DNA of 64,000 nucleotides from DASQFQ01 sp963730115 (GTDB lineage: Bacteria > Actinomycetota > Thermoleophilia > Solirubrobacterales > Solirubrobacteraceae). The position numbers and the translations under genes were made by a program. Under the pieces are notes generated by a model, which saw only the letters and a list, made by a program, of their open reading frames with translations, made no database searches and was not told the origin of the DNA. Location of the stretch: NCBI GenBank assembly GCA_963730115.1, contig CAVSQM010000006.1, forward strand, positions 124,001 through 188,000. The letters run 5' to 3'. This document shows positions 1 through 8,611 of this stretch, piece by piece (positions within the stretch are counted from its first letter, which is position 1; each line of letters opens with the position of its first letter).

Positions 1-700
1 CGTCGACGATCTCGTCGCCGGCGTCGAACACGACGAGGCTGAGCGTGTGCGCGCCGGGGGTGACCGGGATGCGGGCGCTGAGGATCCCCGTCGCGCCGCC
101 GTAGGCGGTATCGACGGCGTTCGCGGCCGTCATGTTGGCGCGCGAGCTGGGGATGGTGCCGTTCTCGTCGAACGCGAAGTTCGACGCCGCGGCGATGTCG
201 CCCTGCGGGTCGACGGTGAACGCCGTGCTGTCGAGCAGGGCGAGGAAGCCGTCGTTGAAGAAGTCGCTGCTGAAGTCCTCGGACAGGAAGCGGAAGTCGA
301 CGCTCATGCAGTTGACGCTGCCGGCCGGCACGGTGAACGCGAGCCTGAGCATCGAGGTGTCGTAGGCGTTGCCCGGCGCGCCGGCGTACCCGTGGGCCGG
401 GGTGCCGTCGAGGCCGACGCTGGCGCTCCCGCCGGCGTCGTCCGCAACGGCGGCGTCGCCGGTGGTGAGGATCGCGAACGTGCCGCCCGCGGAGGGGAAG
501 CCGCCCAGGGCAGTGTCGCCGACGCCGTGGGGCGCGCCGACCGACGGCAGCTCGACGAAGCTCGCGGTCGTTCCAGGGTCAGCATCCATCGCGGCCGCGA
601 GGGTCGCTGGGTCGTTCGTGGGGATGATGGCGGCGCTCGCCGTAGCCGGCAGGACGAGGCAGGTGAGCCCGCAGATCAAGGCTCCGGCGATCCGTCGCAT
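1..700 (-). CDS. Secreted choice-of-anchor-L-like protein (3' end cut by window edge)
   Basis: This open frame starts at the ATG at 698-700 and runs off the left edge without a stop, so only the N-terminal ~233 residues are visible. Residues 1-24 (MRRIAGALICGLTCLVLPAT, then small residues) look like a Sec signal peptide. A region near residue 130 (VDFRFLSEDF, then FFNDGFLALLD) resembles the core of choice-of-anchor L domains found in secreted or surface proteins. That family match is by eye and the function is unknown. A TAGCGT box (707-712) lies six bases before the ATG, suggesting leaderless transcription. The start falls inside the extended 3' frame of the glycosyltransferase upstream. Confidence 0.75.
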   Translation of the reverse strand, partial: MRRIAGALICGLTCLVLPATASAAIIPTNDPATLAAAMDADPGTTASFVELPSVGAPHGVGDTALGGFPSAGGTFAILTTGDAAVADDAGGSASVGLDGTPAHGYAGAPGNAYDTSMLRLAFTVPAGSVNCMSVDFRFLSEDFSSDFFNDGFLALLDSTAFTVDPQGDIAAASNFAFDENGTIPSSRANMTAANAVDTAYGGATGILSARIPVTPGAHTLSLVVFDAGDEIVD

Positions 701-2097
701 CGTGCGACGCTATCCCGCTCCCGCTCCGGAAGGCAACTTTTCGGCTTGATTCCTCGACGAAGGTACGGCCTCGGGCGGGGATTGCGACGGGTCGGCGGGT
801 GCGCCCCGCGCCCTGTCCGCGCACGAACATGACCCACCCGGCGAGGCCGCCGGCCAGCAGCGCGGGCATCAGCGGCAGGTTGTAGCGGGCCTGCGACACC
901 ACGAGCATGTGCACCGCGGTCGAGGTCAGCGCGGCGGCGAGGATGCAGGCGAGCAGGAGCGACTTGCGGCGGAACACGCCGAGCAGCAGCCCGGCGAGCG
1001 CGAGCAGGACGAGCGCGATGTGCGGCCCGCGGATCGCCCACGTCGTGTGGCGGGCGCCGCCGCGCGCGTAGCGCGACCACATCCGCTGGACCTTGTTGAG
1101 CATCATCTGCGCGTAGCCGACCGGGTCCTCGCGGACGTAGCGCGAGATGTTCTTGCGCGCCTCCAGCGCCACCGCGGCGTTGAACTCCATGTCCGGGTGG
1201 CGGTCGGCGACCACCGCGAGCACCGAGCGCGCCTCGAGGTCGAAGTCGGCGCGCCCTCGCAGCTTCGGGTTGCGCTCCTTCGCCTCCGCGCCGAGCGAGC
1301 GCTTCATCCCCACGGTCGTCCCGTTGCCCGGCAGGTAGGTGCCGACGAACAGCGCCGAGGCCGAGCCGCGCGTGACCGGGACGAGCTCGGCTGCCCGCTC
1401 CGACGCGTACGCGCTCCACGGCGCGATCGCCAGCCCCGCCCCGCCGAGGATGCACGCGCCGCACGAGCAGCCCGCGCCCCAGCGTCTGCGCGCGCCACGT
1501 CCACACCGCGACGAGCGCCGCGAGCACGAACGGCACCGGCAGCAGGTCGGCGCGCGTGAGCACGGCCGCCCCCAGCGCGAGCCCGCCGACCCCGAAGACC
1601 CACGCCTTCCCGAACCGCGCCGCGACCACGAACAGCGCGAACGCCGTGGTCAGCCAGAACGCCCCGAACGGCTCGGTCAGCTGCTCGCCGGTGGCCAGGA
1701 TCAGCGGCGGGTAGAAGCCGACGAGCGCCGCCGCGGCCACCCCCGCCCACACCCCCGCGAGCAGCCACGCGATCACGAACGCGGCCAGCGTGGTCCCGAG
1801 CGAGACGATCGCCTGCAGCCAGTAGGCGGACGGGATGTCGAACGACTCGCGGCTCGCGTCGTCGGGGAACACCCCGTGCCCGGCCGCGAACAGCATCGGC
1901 CCGGCCGGCGGCCAGTGCAGGGCGTCCGACAGGCCGTTGCCGTACGTCTGCTCGTCGGCGATCCCGACCGCCAGCCGCCCGTAGGCGCGCTCGTCGGCCG
2001 ACTGGTAGCTCGAGGTCGGGTGCTCGGCGCGGTAGGCGTGGAACGCGAACGAGCCCGCGAGCACCGCGAGCAGCGCCAGAACCGGGAGCCAGCTCAT
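579..2097 (-). pseudogene. Frameshifted multi-TM glycosyltransferase (PMT/ArnT-like)
   Basis: Two frames make one protein. From the ATG at 2097 the first frame encodes a hydrophobic N-terminus with about seven membrane segments, an early periplasmic loop (YQSADERAYGRLA) and LTEPFGAFWLTT. It reads sensibly to LGRGLLVR near position 1460. The adjacent frame then continues with ACILGGAGLAIAPWSAY and a soluble helix region, and ends with more hydrophobic helices at about 830. The join needs a one-base change around 1455-1462. The architecture suggests a polyprenyl-phosphate-sugar-dependent mannosyl/arabinosyl-type transferase in the membrane. The true C-terminus is uncertain, because the second frame stays open to 579 and overlaps the next gene by 122 bases with non-membrane sequence. 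Whether the shift is biological or a sequencing error cannot be told here. It starts five bases after the response regulator stop. Confidence 0.65.
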
Positions 2098-2102
2098 GCG
2101 CG

Positions 2103-2762
2103 TCAGCGGGACTGGAGGTACCGCAGCACCGCGAGCACGCGCCGGTGGTCCTCGGCGGCGGGCGTGAGGTCGAGCTTCGTGAAGATCGAGGTCACGTGCT
2201 TCTCGACGGCGCGCTCGGTGACGACGAGCTCGCCGGCGATCGCCGCGTTCGAGCGGCCCTCGGCCATCAGCCCCAGCACCTCGCGCTCGCGCGGGGTCAG
2301 CGCCTCGAGCGGGTCCTCGCGGCGGCGGCGGCCGAGCAGCAGCGCCACCACCTCGGGGTCGAGCGCGGAGCCGCCGCCGGCGACGCGGCGCACCGCATCG
2401 GTGAAGGTGTCGATGTCGGCGACGCGGTCCTTGAGCAGGTAGCCGGTGCGCTCGGTGGACTCCGACAGCAGGTCGAGCGCGTAGGCCTCCTCGACGTACT
2501 GGGAGAGCACGAGCACGCCGACGGTCGGGTGATCGGCGCGGATCTGGTGGGCGGCGCGAAGGCCCTCGTCGGTGTGCGAGGGCGGCATGCGGACGTCGAC
2601 CACGGCGACGTCAGGGCGGTGGGCGCCGACCTTGCGCAGGAGGTCCTCGGCGTCACCGGACTGACCTGCCACCTCGAAGCCCGACTCCTCCAACAGCCGC
2701 GCGAGACCCTCGCGCAGCAGCACGGAGTCATCGGCCAGCACGACGCGCAGCGGCTCGCTCAT
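2103..2762 (-). CDS. NarL/FixJ-type response regulator (REC + LuxR HTH)
   Basis: A 219-residue two-component transcription factor. The receiver domain spans residues 5-125, with the acidic pair in VVLADDS, the phospho-acceptor Asp in VAVVDVRMPP (about residue 57) and the conserved Lys in GYLLKD. The C-terminal LuxR-type helix-turn-helix (about 155-215) contains LTPREREVLGLMAEGRSN and ERAVEKHV. No cognate histidine kinase is nearby, so signal and targets are unknown. A TAGTCT -10 box at 2770-2775 lies seven bases upstream of the ATG, consistent with a leaderless transcript independent of the REC-only gene 20 bases upstream. Confidence 0.92.
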   Translation of the reverse strand: MSEPLRVVLADDSVLLREGLARLLEESGFEVAGQSGDAEDLLRKVGAHRPDVAVVDVRMPPSHTDEGLRAAHQIRADHPTVGVLVLSQYVEEAYALDLLSESTERTGYLLKDRVADIDTFTDAVRRVAGGGSALDPEVVALLLGRRRREDPLEALTPREREVLGLMAEGRSNAAIAGELVVTERAVEKHVTSIFTKLDLTPAAEDHRRVLAVLRYLQSR

Positions 2763-2769
2763 GGGCGAG

Positions 2770-2775
2770 AGACTA
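2770..2775 (-). promoter_or_regulatory. -10 box TAGTCT of response regulator gene
   Basis: TAGTCT on the minus strand, seven bases before the ATG at 2762. It fits the TANNNT-N6-9-start pattern seen at many starts in the window. No clear -35 was required or seen. Confidence 0.5.
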
Positions 2776-2782
2776 TCCGGGC

Positions 2783-3130
2783 CTACAGCAGCTCGTAGAT
2801 CCGGGCGCCGGACAGCTCGGCCTTGGGCACGAACCCGCGGGCGCCCGAGCGGGCGACGAGCGGCCCGAAGTCGGAGGAATCGCGGCTCGAGACGAGCACG
2901 ATGTCGGGCCCGTTTCCGTTCCTGAGCTTGGCCGCGACGTCGAAGCCGTCGATGTCCGGGAGCTGGACGTCGAGGAGCACGAGATCGGGGTGCAGGCGCT
3001 TGGCCTCGGCAATTCCCGACGTGCCGTCAGCAGCCTCGCCGATGACGTCGAACCCCTCGGCCTCGAGCAGCACTCGGGCGCTCGCACGGAAGGAGGGGTG
3101 GTCGTCGACGATGAGGACGGTCAGCGCCAT
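2783..3130 (-). CDS. Single-domain (REC-only) response regulator
   Basis: A 115-residue stand-alone receiver. Visible residues are the acidic pair in LIVDDHPSF, the phospho-acceptor Asp in LVLLDVQLPD (about 54), a Ser pair near 81 (LVSSRDSS) and the conserved Lys in FVPKAEL (about 103). There is no output domain, so it probably works through protein contacts, as a phosphate sink or as an allosteric partner. The ATG at 3130 gives the normal CheY-like N-terminus; longer in-frame extension upstream is non-family sequence. It lies between rpe (47 bases upstream) and the LuxR-type regulator (20 bases downstream), so the two regulators may act together; this is inferred from proximity only. Confidence 0.88.
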   Translation of the reverse strand: MALTVLIVDDHPSFRASARVLLEAEGFDVIGEAADGTSGIAEAKRLHPDLVLLDVQLPDIDGFDVAAKLRNGNGPDIVLVSSRDSSDFGPLVARSGARGFVPKAELSGARIYELL

Positions 3131-3177
3131 CGCGTCGCCATTGTGAACGCGGACAACACAGTCAGCTATACGGCTGG

Positions 3178-3837
3178 CTACACCCCCGCCGCTTCCGCGA
3201 TCTCGCGGTACGCGGCGGCTGGATCGGCGGCTCCGAACAGCGCGGAGCCGGCCACGAACACGGTCGCGCCGGCCTCGGCGCACGGCCCGGCGGTGGAGGT
3301 GTCGATGCCCCCGTCGACCTCGAGCGCGGGGCCGGCGCCGATCAGGGCGCGCAGGCGCTCGATCTTGCCGATCGAGGCCGGGATGAAGGGCTGGCCGCCC
3401 CACCCCGGGTTGACGGTCATGCACAGCGCGAGGTCCAGGTCGGCGGCGATCTCGGCCAGCACGCGCACCGGCGTGGCGGGGCAGATCGCCACCCCCGCCG
3501 TGCAGCCCGCGTCCTTGATGGCGCCGATCGCGTAGTGCACGTGCGGGGTCGCCTCGGCGTGGAAGGTGATGTTGTCGGCCCCGGCCTTGGCGAACTCGGC
3601 GAGCTGGCGCTCCGGGTGCTCGATCATCAGGTGGACGTCGACGAGCGCGCCGGCGTCGTGGATGCGGTCGGCGAGCGCGGAGACGACCAGCGGGCCCATG
3701 GTGATCGGCGGGACGAAGTGGCCGTCCATGATGTCGACGTGGATCACGCTCGCGCCGGCCTCGAGCACCTCGCCCACCTGCGCGCCGAGCCGGTCGAAGT
3801 CCGCGGCGAGGATCGAGGGGGCGACTCCGCTGAGCAT
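3178..3837 (-). CDS. rpe: Ribulose-phosphate 3-epimerase
   Basis: A 219-residue TIM barrel that interconverts D-ribulose 5-phosphate and D-xylulose 5-phosphate in the cytosolic pentose phosphate pathway. Family motifs are VAPSILAADF at the N-terminus, VIHVDIMDGHFVPPITMGP (metal ligands and catalytic Asp), VHLMIEHPE, MTVNPGWGGQPFIP and EVDGGID near the C-terminus (second catalytic Asp). Length is typical. The ATG at 3837 shares one base with the TGA of the zinc-ribbon gene (TGATG), so it is translationally coupled to the rsmB operon, a common actinobacterial neighbour. Confidence 0.97.
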   Translation of the reverse strand: MLSGVAPSILAADFDRLGAQVGEVLEAGASVIHVDIMDGHFVPPITMGPLVVSALADRIHDAGALVDVHLMIEHPERQLAEFAKAGADNITFHAEATPHVHYAIGAIKDAGCTAGVAICPATPVRVLAEIAADLDLALCMTVNPGWGGQPFIPASIGKIERLRALIGAGPALEVDGGIDTSTAGPCAEAGATVFVAGSALFGAADPAAAYREIAEAAGV

Positions 3838-4064
3838 CAGATGGGCTGGAGCATCGAGCTGCCGCAGTTGTTGCAGGCGTAGAGCGCGGTGTCGGACATG
3901 CGGACGATGGTGGAGTGCTCCCCGCAGTCGGGGCACACCGAACTCAGCTCGAAGCGGGTGAGGCAGTTCACGCAGCGGTAGCGGCCGGGCAGGTTGGTGG
4001 GTCGCAGCCACGGCTCATGGCAGGCCGGACAGACCGGCCCCAGGTCCACCTCGGGCTCGGTCAC
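3837..4064 (-). CDS. Small double zinc-ribbon protein
   Basis: A 75-residue protein with four CxxC-type knuckles: CPAC and CVNC in the first half, then CPDC and CNNC in the second. This suggests two treble-clef or ribbon zinc sites. The GTG start at 4064 overlaps the rsmB stop as GTGA, and the stop overlaps the rpe start, so it is a coupled middle gene of rsmB-ZnR-rpe. Such ribbons often bind RNA or protein. A role linked to the rRNA methyltransferase upstream is possible but is inference from context only. Confidence 0.8.
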   Translation of the reverse strand: MTEPEVDLGPVCPACHEPWLRPTNLPGRYRCVNCLTRFELSSVCPDCGEHSTIVRMSDTALYACNNCGSSMLQPI

Positions 4065-5386
4065 CGAGCTGGCCGCCTCCGGAGCCGTGCGATGAAGAAG
4101 CCCTCGGTGCCGTCGCGGTGCGGCAGGGTCTGCAGGTACGAGGGCACGGACGGATGCTGCCAGACGGGCACCTCCCGGCGCAGGTCGTCGGCCTCGAAGT
4201 CCGGGCGATCCGCCAGGAAGGCGGCGATCACGTGCTCGTTCTCGGCGGGCGAGATCGTGCAGGTCGAGTAGACGAGGGTGCCGCCGGGGGCGAGCGCGTC
4301 GGCGCCGGCGCGCAGGATCGCGGCCTGCGTGCGGGCGAGCCGCTCGGGCTGGTCGGCGGTCTTGCGCCAGCGGGCGTCTGGGCGGCTGGCGAGGGTGCCG
4401 AGGTCGGAGCAGGGCGGGTCGACGAGGACGCGGTCGAAGCGGCCGTCGACCGGCTGGGCGGCATCGGCGACGCGGACGCTGATGCACGTGGCGCCCATGC
4501 GGCGGGCGGTCCGCCCGAGCGCGTCGGCGCGCCCCTTGTGGCGCTCGACGGCGACGACCTCGCCCTCGTTCCCCATCAGCGCGGCGAGGTGGGTGGTCTT
4601 GCCGCCGGGGGCGGCGCACAGATCGAGCACCCGCTCACGCGCACGAGGCGCGAGCACACGCGCCACGGCCATCGCGGCGCGCGACTGGGGCATGAAGAGC
4701 CCTGCGCGCCATTCGCCGGCCCCGTGGGCGTCGTACGGCTCGTCGAGGATCAGGGCCTCGGGGAGCGCGTCGACGGGGCGCGTGGCGACCGGGAGGCGCG
4801 CGGCGAGCTCGGCCGCGTCGATGCGGAGCGTGTTCGCGCGCAGGACCGCCTCGGCGGGCTCGTTGTCGGCGGCCATCAGCTGCCGTGCCGTGTCGCGGCC
4901 GAAGCTGTCCCACCACAGCTGCGCGATCCACTCGGGGTGCGAGAGGCGCAGGGCGGCCTGCTGCGGCGTGTCGTCGGGGAGCGCGCCGACGAGCGCCTCC
5001 GCCTCGCGGGCAGCGCGGCGCAGGACGGCGTTGACGAGCCCGGCGCCGCCGCGCGAGTCGCGCTTCGCGAGCTCGACCGACTCCGCGACCGCCGCGTGGT
5101 CGGGCACGCGGTCGAGGTAGACAAGCTGGAAGACGCCGAGGCGCAAGGCCGCGACGACGGCGGGTTCGAGGCGCTCGAGCGGCCGCCCGCTGAGGGTCTC
5201 GATGACGTGGTCCAGCGTGGCTTTCCGCTGGACGGCGCCGTATGCGAGGCGGGTCGCGAGGCCCAGGTCGCGGGCGTCGAGATGCAGGCGCTCGGCCTCG
5301 CCGCGGAGGGCCCGATCGGCCCAAGCGGCGTCCTCGAAAACCCGCCGCAGGACGTTGTAAGCGGCGCGGCGGGCGGGAGATGTCAT
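4061..5386 (-). CDS. rsmB: 16S rRNA (cytosine-967 C5)-methyltransferase
   Basis: A 441-residue SAM-dependent rRNA methyltransferase. Residues 1-140 form the NusB-like RNA-binding domain. The C-terminal Rossmann methyltransferase carries the SAM motif LDLCAAPGGKTTHLA, the conserved DPPCSDLGTL and the catalytic Cys in VYSTCTISPAENE. It methylates C967 of 16S rRNA. It is the classical partner of fmt, but here a plus-strand surface-protein gene lies between the two. No RBS or -10 box was convincing before the ATG at 5386. Confidence 0.96.
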   Translation of the reverse strand: MTSPARRAAYNVLRRVFEDAAWADRALRGEAERLHLDARDLGLATRLAYGAVQRKATLDHVIETLSGRPLERLEPAVVAALRLGVFQLVYLDRVPDHAAVAESVELAKRDSRGGAGLVNAVLRRAAREAEALVGALPDDTPQQAALRLSHPEWIAQLWWDSFGRDTARQLMAADNEPAEAVLRANTLRIDAAELAARLPVATRPVDALPEALILDEPYDAHGAGEWRAGLFMPQSRAAMAVARVLAPRARERVLDLCAAPGGKTTHLAALMGNEGEVVAVERHKGRADALGRTARRMGATCISVRVADAAQPVDGRFDRVLVDPPCSDLGTLASRPDARWRKTADQPERLARTQAAILRAGADALAPGGTLVYSTCTISPAENEHVIAAFLADRPDFEADDLRREVPVWQHPSVPSYLQTLPHRDGTEGFFIARLRRRPAR

Positions 5387-5416
5387 CGAACGGACGTCCA
5401 GATCGACAATTCGGGC

Positions 5417-5444
5417 TCAAGTCCGGTCGCCCGCATGCCGACAA
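5417..5444 (+). promoter_or_regulatory. Sigma-28-like promoter (TCAA-N16-GCCGACAA)
   Basis: TCAA at 5417-5420, a 16-base spacer, then GCCGACAA at 5437-5444. This resembles the FliA/SigD/WhiG consensus TAAA-N15-GCCGATAA. The context GCTCAAGTC is identical to the motif before the GGDEF/HD-GYP gene at 37.4 kb. The ATG at 5453 begins eight bases after the -10 element, implying a leaderless message. Confidence 0.5.
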
Positions 5445-5452
5445 GGTCGGTG

Positions 5453-6808
5453 ATGGGGCACTCTCGCAGGTCAGCTGATCACTCCTCTCGCGCGCGTGGC
5501 ACGGCTGCGCGGCGGTCCGATCTGCGCTTCGCCTCGATGATCTCGGCGGGCATGATCGCCACGGTCGTGACGATCGGCGTCCTGCTCGCCCCGGTGCTCG
5601 CCTGGAACGACGACGTCACCCGGAACGCCGCCGAGCGCGACCAGACGGTCCGCCTCAGCGACGTCCCCGCCACGGCGATGGCCGTCACGCCCGAGTCCTT
5701 CGCCGCCGACCGCCCCGGCCACCGTGGCGCGGCCATCGTCCGCGAGTCGCCGGGCGGCAGCGGCCAGCCCGTCGCCGGCACCGCGCCGGCCACCGTCGGC
5801 ACCGGCCTCAACGTCGGCGTTCGCAAGGTGAGCAACCCGCAGCGCACGCTTCCGCTGGCCAACGCCAGCGACGACAGCGACGGCGACGGCATGCCCGACC
5901 GGTGGGAGCGCGCCAACGGCCTCGACCCGAACGACGCCGCCGACGCCACCCAGGACAGCGACGGCGACGGCCTCGACAACCTCACCGAGCTCCGCACCCG
6001 CACCCTCCCCCGCGCCGTCGACAGCGACCGCAACGGCGTCGCCGACGGCGACGAGGACAGCGACAGCGACGGCCTCAGGAACAAGGTCGAGATCGCCGCC
6101 GGCGCCGACCCGGCCGACGCCGACTCCAACCACGACGGCATCACCGACGGCAACGACGACGCCGACGGCGACGGCGCCAGCAACATCGTCGAGCAGGCGG
6201 CCGGCACCGACCCCGGATCCGGCTCCGACGTGCCCCCGGTCGTCAACGCCGACGACCCGACGCCGGGCGTCACCGATCCCGAGGACGAGCCCGACGACGG
6301 CGGCGAGACCGGCACCCCGCCGACGCCCGACACGCCCGACGTGCCCGTCGACGAGACCCCGCTCCCCACGCCCGACGTCCCGACTCCCTCCGACGACAAC
6401 CCCGACCAGCCGTCCGAGCAGGATGCCGGCGGCTCGGGCAACGAGCAGACCAGCGACGACGGCGGCTCCGGCCACGAGCAGAGCGGCGACGACGACGACC
6501 AGGGCAACGACCAGCCCGGCAACGACGACTCCGACGACGACTGCGACCCGGGGCCCGCGCCGAAGCCGGCCGCCGACGACGGCGACGACGACGAGTCCGG
6601 CGACGACGGCTCCGGCGGCGACCAGGACGAGGCGCCGGCTCCGAAGCCGGCCGACGCCGGCGTGAGCGACGACTCCTCCGGCCGCGGCCCTGCCGCGCCG
6701 GCTCCGGTCGCCGAGACCGCGCCCGCCGCCCCCGCGCCGGTTGCCGACGCCGCGCCTGCCGCGCCCGCGCCGGCGGCCGAGATCGCGCCCGCCGCTCCGC
6801 CCGCCTAG
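5453..6808 (+). CDS. Thrombospondin type 3 repeat surface protein with Asp- and Pro/Ala-rich tail
   Basis: About 451 residues. A basic N-terminus is followed by one membrane or signal helix (MIATVVTIGVLLAPVLAW, about residues 34-51). A run of calcium-binding TSP3-like repeats follows (DSDGDGMPDRWE, DSDGDGLDN, DSDSDGLRN, DADGDGASN), roughly residues 140-260. The tail is low-complexity: first Asp/Gly/Pro-rich, then APAPVA-type repeats typical of wall-spanning segments. It probably sits on the cell surface with its repeats rigidified by Ca2+; its ligand is unknown. Starts at 5435 (ATG) and 5450 (GTG) are also in frame. I chose 5453 because it lies eight bases after the sigma-28-like -10, the same spacing as the pilin. 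It is an insertion between fmt and rsmB. Confidence 0.8.
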   Translation: MGHSRRSADHSSRARGTAARRSDLRFASMISAGMIATVVTIGVLLAPVLAWNDDVTRNAAERDQTVRLSDVPATAMAVTPESFAADRPGHRGAAIVRESPGGSGQPVAGTAPATVGTGLNVGVRKVSNPQRTLPLANASDDSDGDGMPDRWERANGLDPNDAADATQDSDGDGLDNLTELRTRTLPRAVDSDRNGVADGDEDSDSDGLRNKVEIAAGADPADADSNHDGITDGNDDADGDGASNIVEQAAGTDPGSGSDVPPVVNADDPTPGVTDPEDEPDDGGETGTPPTPDTPDVPVDETPLPTPDVPTPSDDNPDQPSEQDAGGSGNEQTSDDGGSGHEQSGDDDDQGNDQPGNDDSDDDCDPGPAPKPAADDGDDDESGDDGSGGDQDEAPAPKPADAGVSDDSSGRGPAAPAPVAETAPAAPAPVADAAPAAPAPAAEIAPAAPPA

Positions 6809-6829
6809 TTCGCTCCTCGACCGGCTTTC

Positions 6830-8590
6830 TCAGCCGTCGCCCACGCGGTCGTACGCGGTCCGGAGATCGCGCTCGATCGCGGTCCCCATCAGGCGCTCGT
6901 CGAGCGCCGGCAGGTGCTCCTTGAGCCGCGCGTCGCCGGTCAGCGCCGCGAGCCGGACCGTCGCCTGCGTCAGCGCGTAGCGCTTCCAGATCGTGTCGGC
7001 CGCGTTGCCGCCGTCGTCGTGCGGGCCGACCTCGCCGAGCAGGTCGAGCACCGCGTCGAGCGCGCGCGTGTCACCGCGCAGCGCCAGGCCGTGGACGGCC
7101 TCGATGCGCGTGCTGTCGTCGCTGTCGCCCAGCCGCGCGGCCAGCGCGTCGCGCAGCGTCGGCGTGTCCTCCGGCGACAGCGTCCCCAGCGCGAACGTCG
7201 CCCAGTCGCGGATGGCGGGCTCGGGGTCGCTGGTCAGCTCGACCAGCGCCTCGAACACGCGCTCGTCGTCGCGGCCCGCCAGTGCGTCGGCGGCGCCCTC
7301 GCGCACCTGCGCGTCGGCGTGCCGCCGCAGCCGCAGCAGCGTCTCGATCCCGTACGGAGCGCCGAGGTTGCCGAACGCGCTCGCGATCGTCGCGAGCACC
7401 GAGGGATCGTGCTCCGCCTCGGCGTGCTGCTCGAGCAGCGCCGCGCTGCGCTCCGGGAACGTCCGCTCCGGGATCCCGAGCTGCCCGAGCACGTAGGCGC
7501 CGACCGCCCGCGCGCGCGGCTCGTCGCTCGCCAGCAGCGAGTGCGCGGCCTCGAGCACGTCCTCGTCCCCGCGCCAGGTCAGCGCCGCCAGGTACGGCGG
7601 CCACTCCGCCTCGGAGTCCCACTCGCGCACGGCGGCCTGCACGAGCTCGTCGAGCGACCGGCCCGGGAGCCGCGGGTCGAGCCAGAAGTCGGTCAGCGCA
7701 GGGTCAGGGCGCCCGCGCAACCAGTCGGCCGCCGCCATCGGCCGCCCGCCCGGGGGCTGGATCACGGTCAGCTCGAGCGCCCCGCCGTTGCAGTCGAGCA
7801 GCAGCCGGTCGCCGTCGGTCCGCAGCCGTCCGCCGGCCGGCGCCAGGGTGTCGCCGTCGACCACCGCCTCGATCACGCCGAGGAACGCCCCGTCGGGCAG
7901 CGGTAGCCGCGCCCCGATGTGCGGCCGCAGCGCCCGCACCACCCGCTCGACCTCCTCCGGTGACCGGGTCGGATCGAGCGCCCGGTCGCGGGCCTCGATC
8001 TTGTGCGCGTAGGTCACCCCCACCTCGTCCTGCTCCACGAACTCCGGCCGCTCGTCCAGCGCCCGCACCAGCGTCTCGCCGCCGACGGAGCTCAACCGAG
8101 CCGCGAGCGAGCCATAGTCGTCGTCAGGCGCGATCGCCTCCCGCTCGATCAGGCAGACGGGCCCGGAGTCCCAGCCCGCCGTGAGCCGCATGATCGCGAC
8201 GCCGGTCTCCTCGTCGCCGGCCATGATCGCCCGCTCGACCGGCGCCGCACCCCGCCAGCGCGGCAGCAGCGAGGGGTGCACGTTGATCAGCTCGTAGTCC
8301 GAGAGCAAGGGCTCCTTGATCAGCGCCCCGAACGCGCACACCACGAGCGCGTCCGGCCCGGCCGCCGCGATCGCCTCGAGCGCGTCGGGCGCGTGGACGT
8401 CGGGGGGTTGGATGACGTCGATGCCCAGCGCCACTGCGGCCTCCGCCACCGGCGGCGGGCCGACCTTCTGCCCGCGCCCGCGCCGGGAGTCGGGGCGCGT
8501 GACGACGAGCGCGGGGCGGTGATCGCTCGCCGCCAGGCGCTCGAGCACGACCGCGGCGAAGTCCGACGTGCCGAGGTAGACCGTCCGCAT
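6830..8590 (-). CDS. fmt: Methionyl-tRNA formyltransferase fused to a C-terminal HEAT-repeat domain
   Basis: Residues 1-310 are a complete Fmt, which formylates Met-tRNAfMet using 10-formyl-THF for translation initiation. Motifs are YLGTSDFA, then NVHPSLLPRWRGAAP with catalytic Asn and His (about 103 and 105), and the catalytic Asp in AGWDSGP (about 141). The OB-fold C-domain runs to WLRGRPD near 300. Normal Fmt ends there (about 310 residues), but this protein continues to 586 with alpha-helical repeats of HEAT/PBS-lyase type (ARAVGAYVLGQLG, VREGAADALAG, IRDWATFALGTL, IEAVHGLALRGD). No stop, start or frame break was seen at the junction. It follows def by 21 bases and forms the usual priA-def-fmt order. 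The tail may bind protein or ribosome; its function is unknown. Confidence 0.9.
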   Translation of the reverse strand: MRTVYLGTSDFAAVVLERLAASDHRPALVVTRPDSRRGRGQKVGPPPVAEAAVALGIDVIQPPDVHAPDALEAIAAAGPDALVVCAFGALIKEPLLSDYELINVHPSLLPRWRGAAPVERAIMAGDEETGVAIMRLTAGWDSGPVCLIEREAIAPDDDYGSLAARLSSVGGETLVRALDERPEFVEQDEVGVTYAHKIEARDRALDPTRSPEEVERVVRALRPHIGARLPLPDGAFLGVIEAVVDGDTLAPAGGRLRTDGDRLLLDCNGGALELTVIQPPGGRPMAAADWLRGRPDPALTDFWLDPRLPGRSLDELVQAAVREWDSEAEWPPYLAALTWRGDEDVLEAAHSLLASDEPRARAVGAYVLGQLGIPERTFPERSAALLEQHAEAEHDPSVLATIASAFGNLGAPYGIETLLRLRRHADAQVREGAADALAGRDDERVFEALVELTSDPEPAIRDWATFALGTLSPEDTPTLRDALAARLGDSDDSTRIEAVHGLALRGDTRALDAVLDLLGEVGPHDDGGNAADTIWKRYALTQATVRLAALTGDARLKEHLPALDERLMGTAIERDLRTAYDRVGDG

Positions 8591-8611
8591 CCCAGGCCCG
8601 CCGGCGCTCGC

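Noticed and set aside
4118..5452. N-terminal extension of the TSP3 frame back to 4118
   Set aside because: The frame is open upstream, but that sequence is the shadow of rsmB; the promoter-like motif and signal helix place the start at about 5453.
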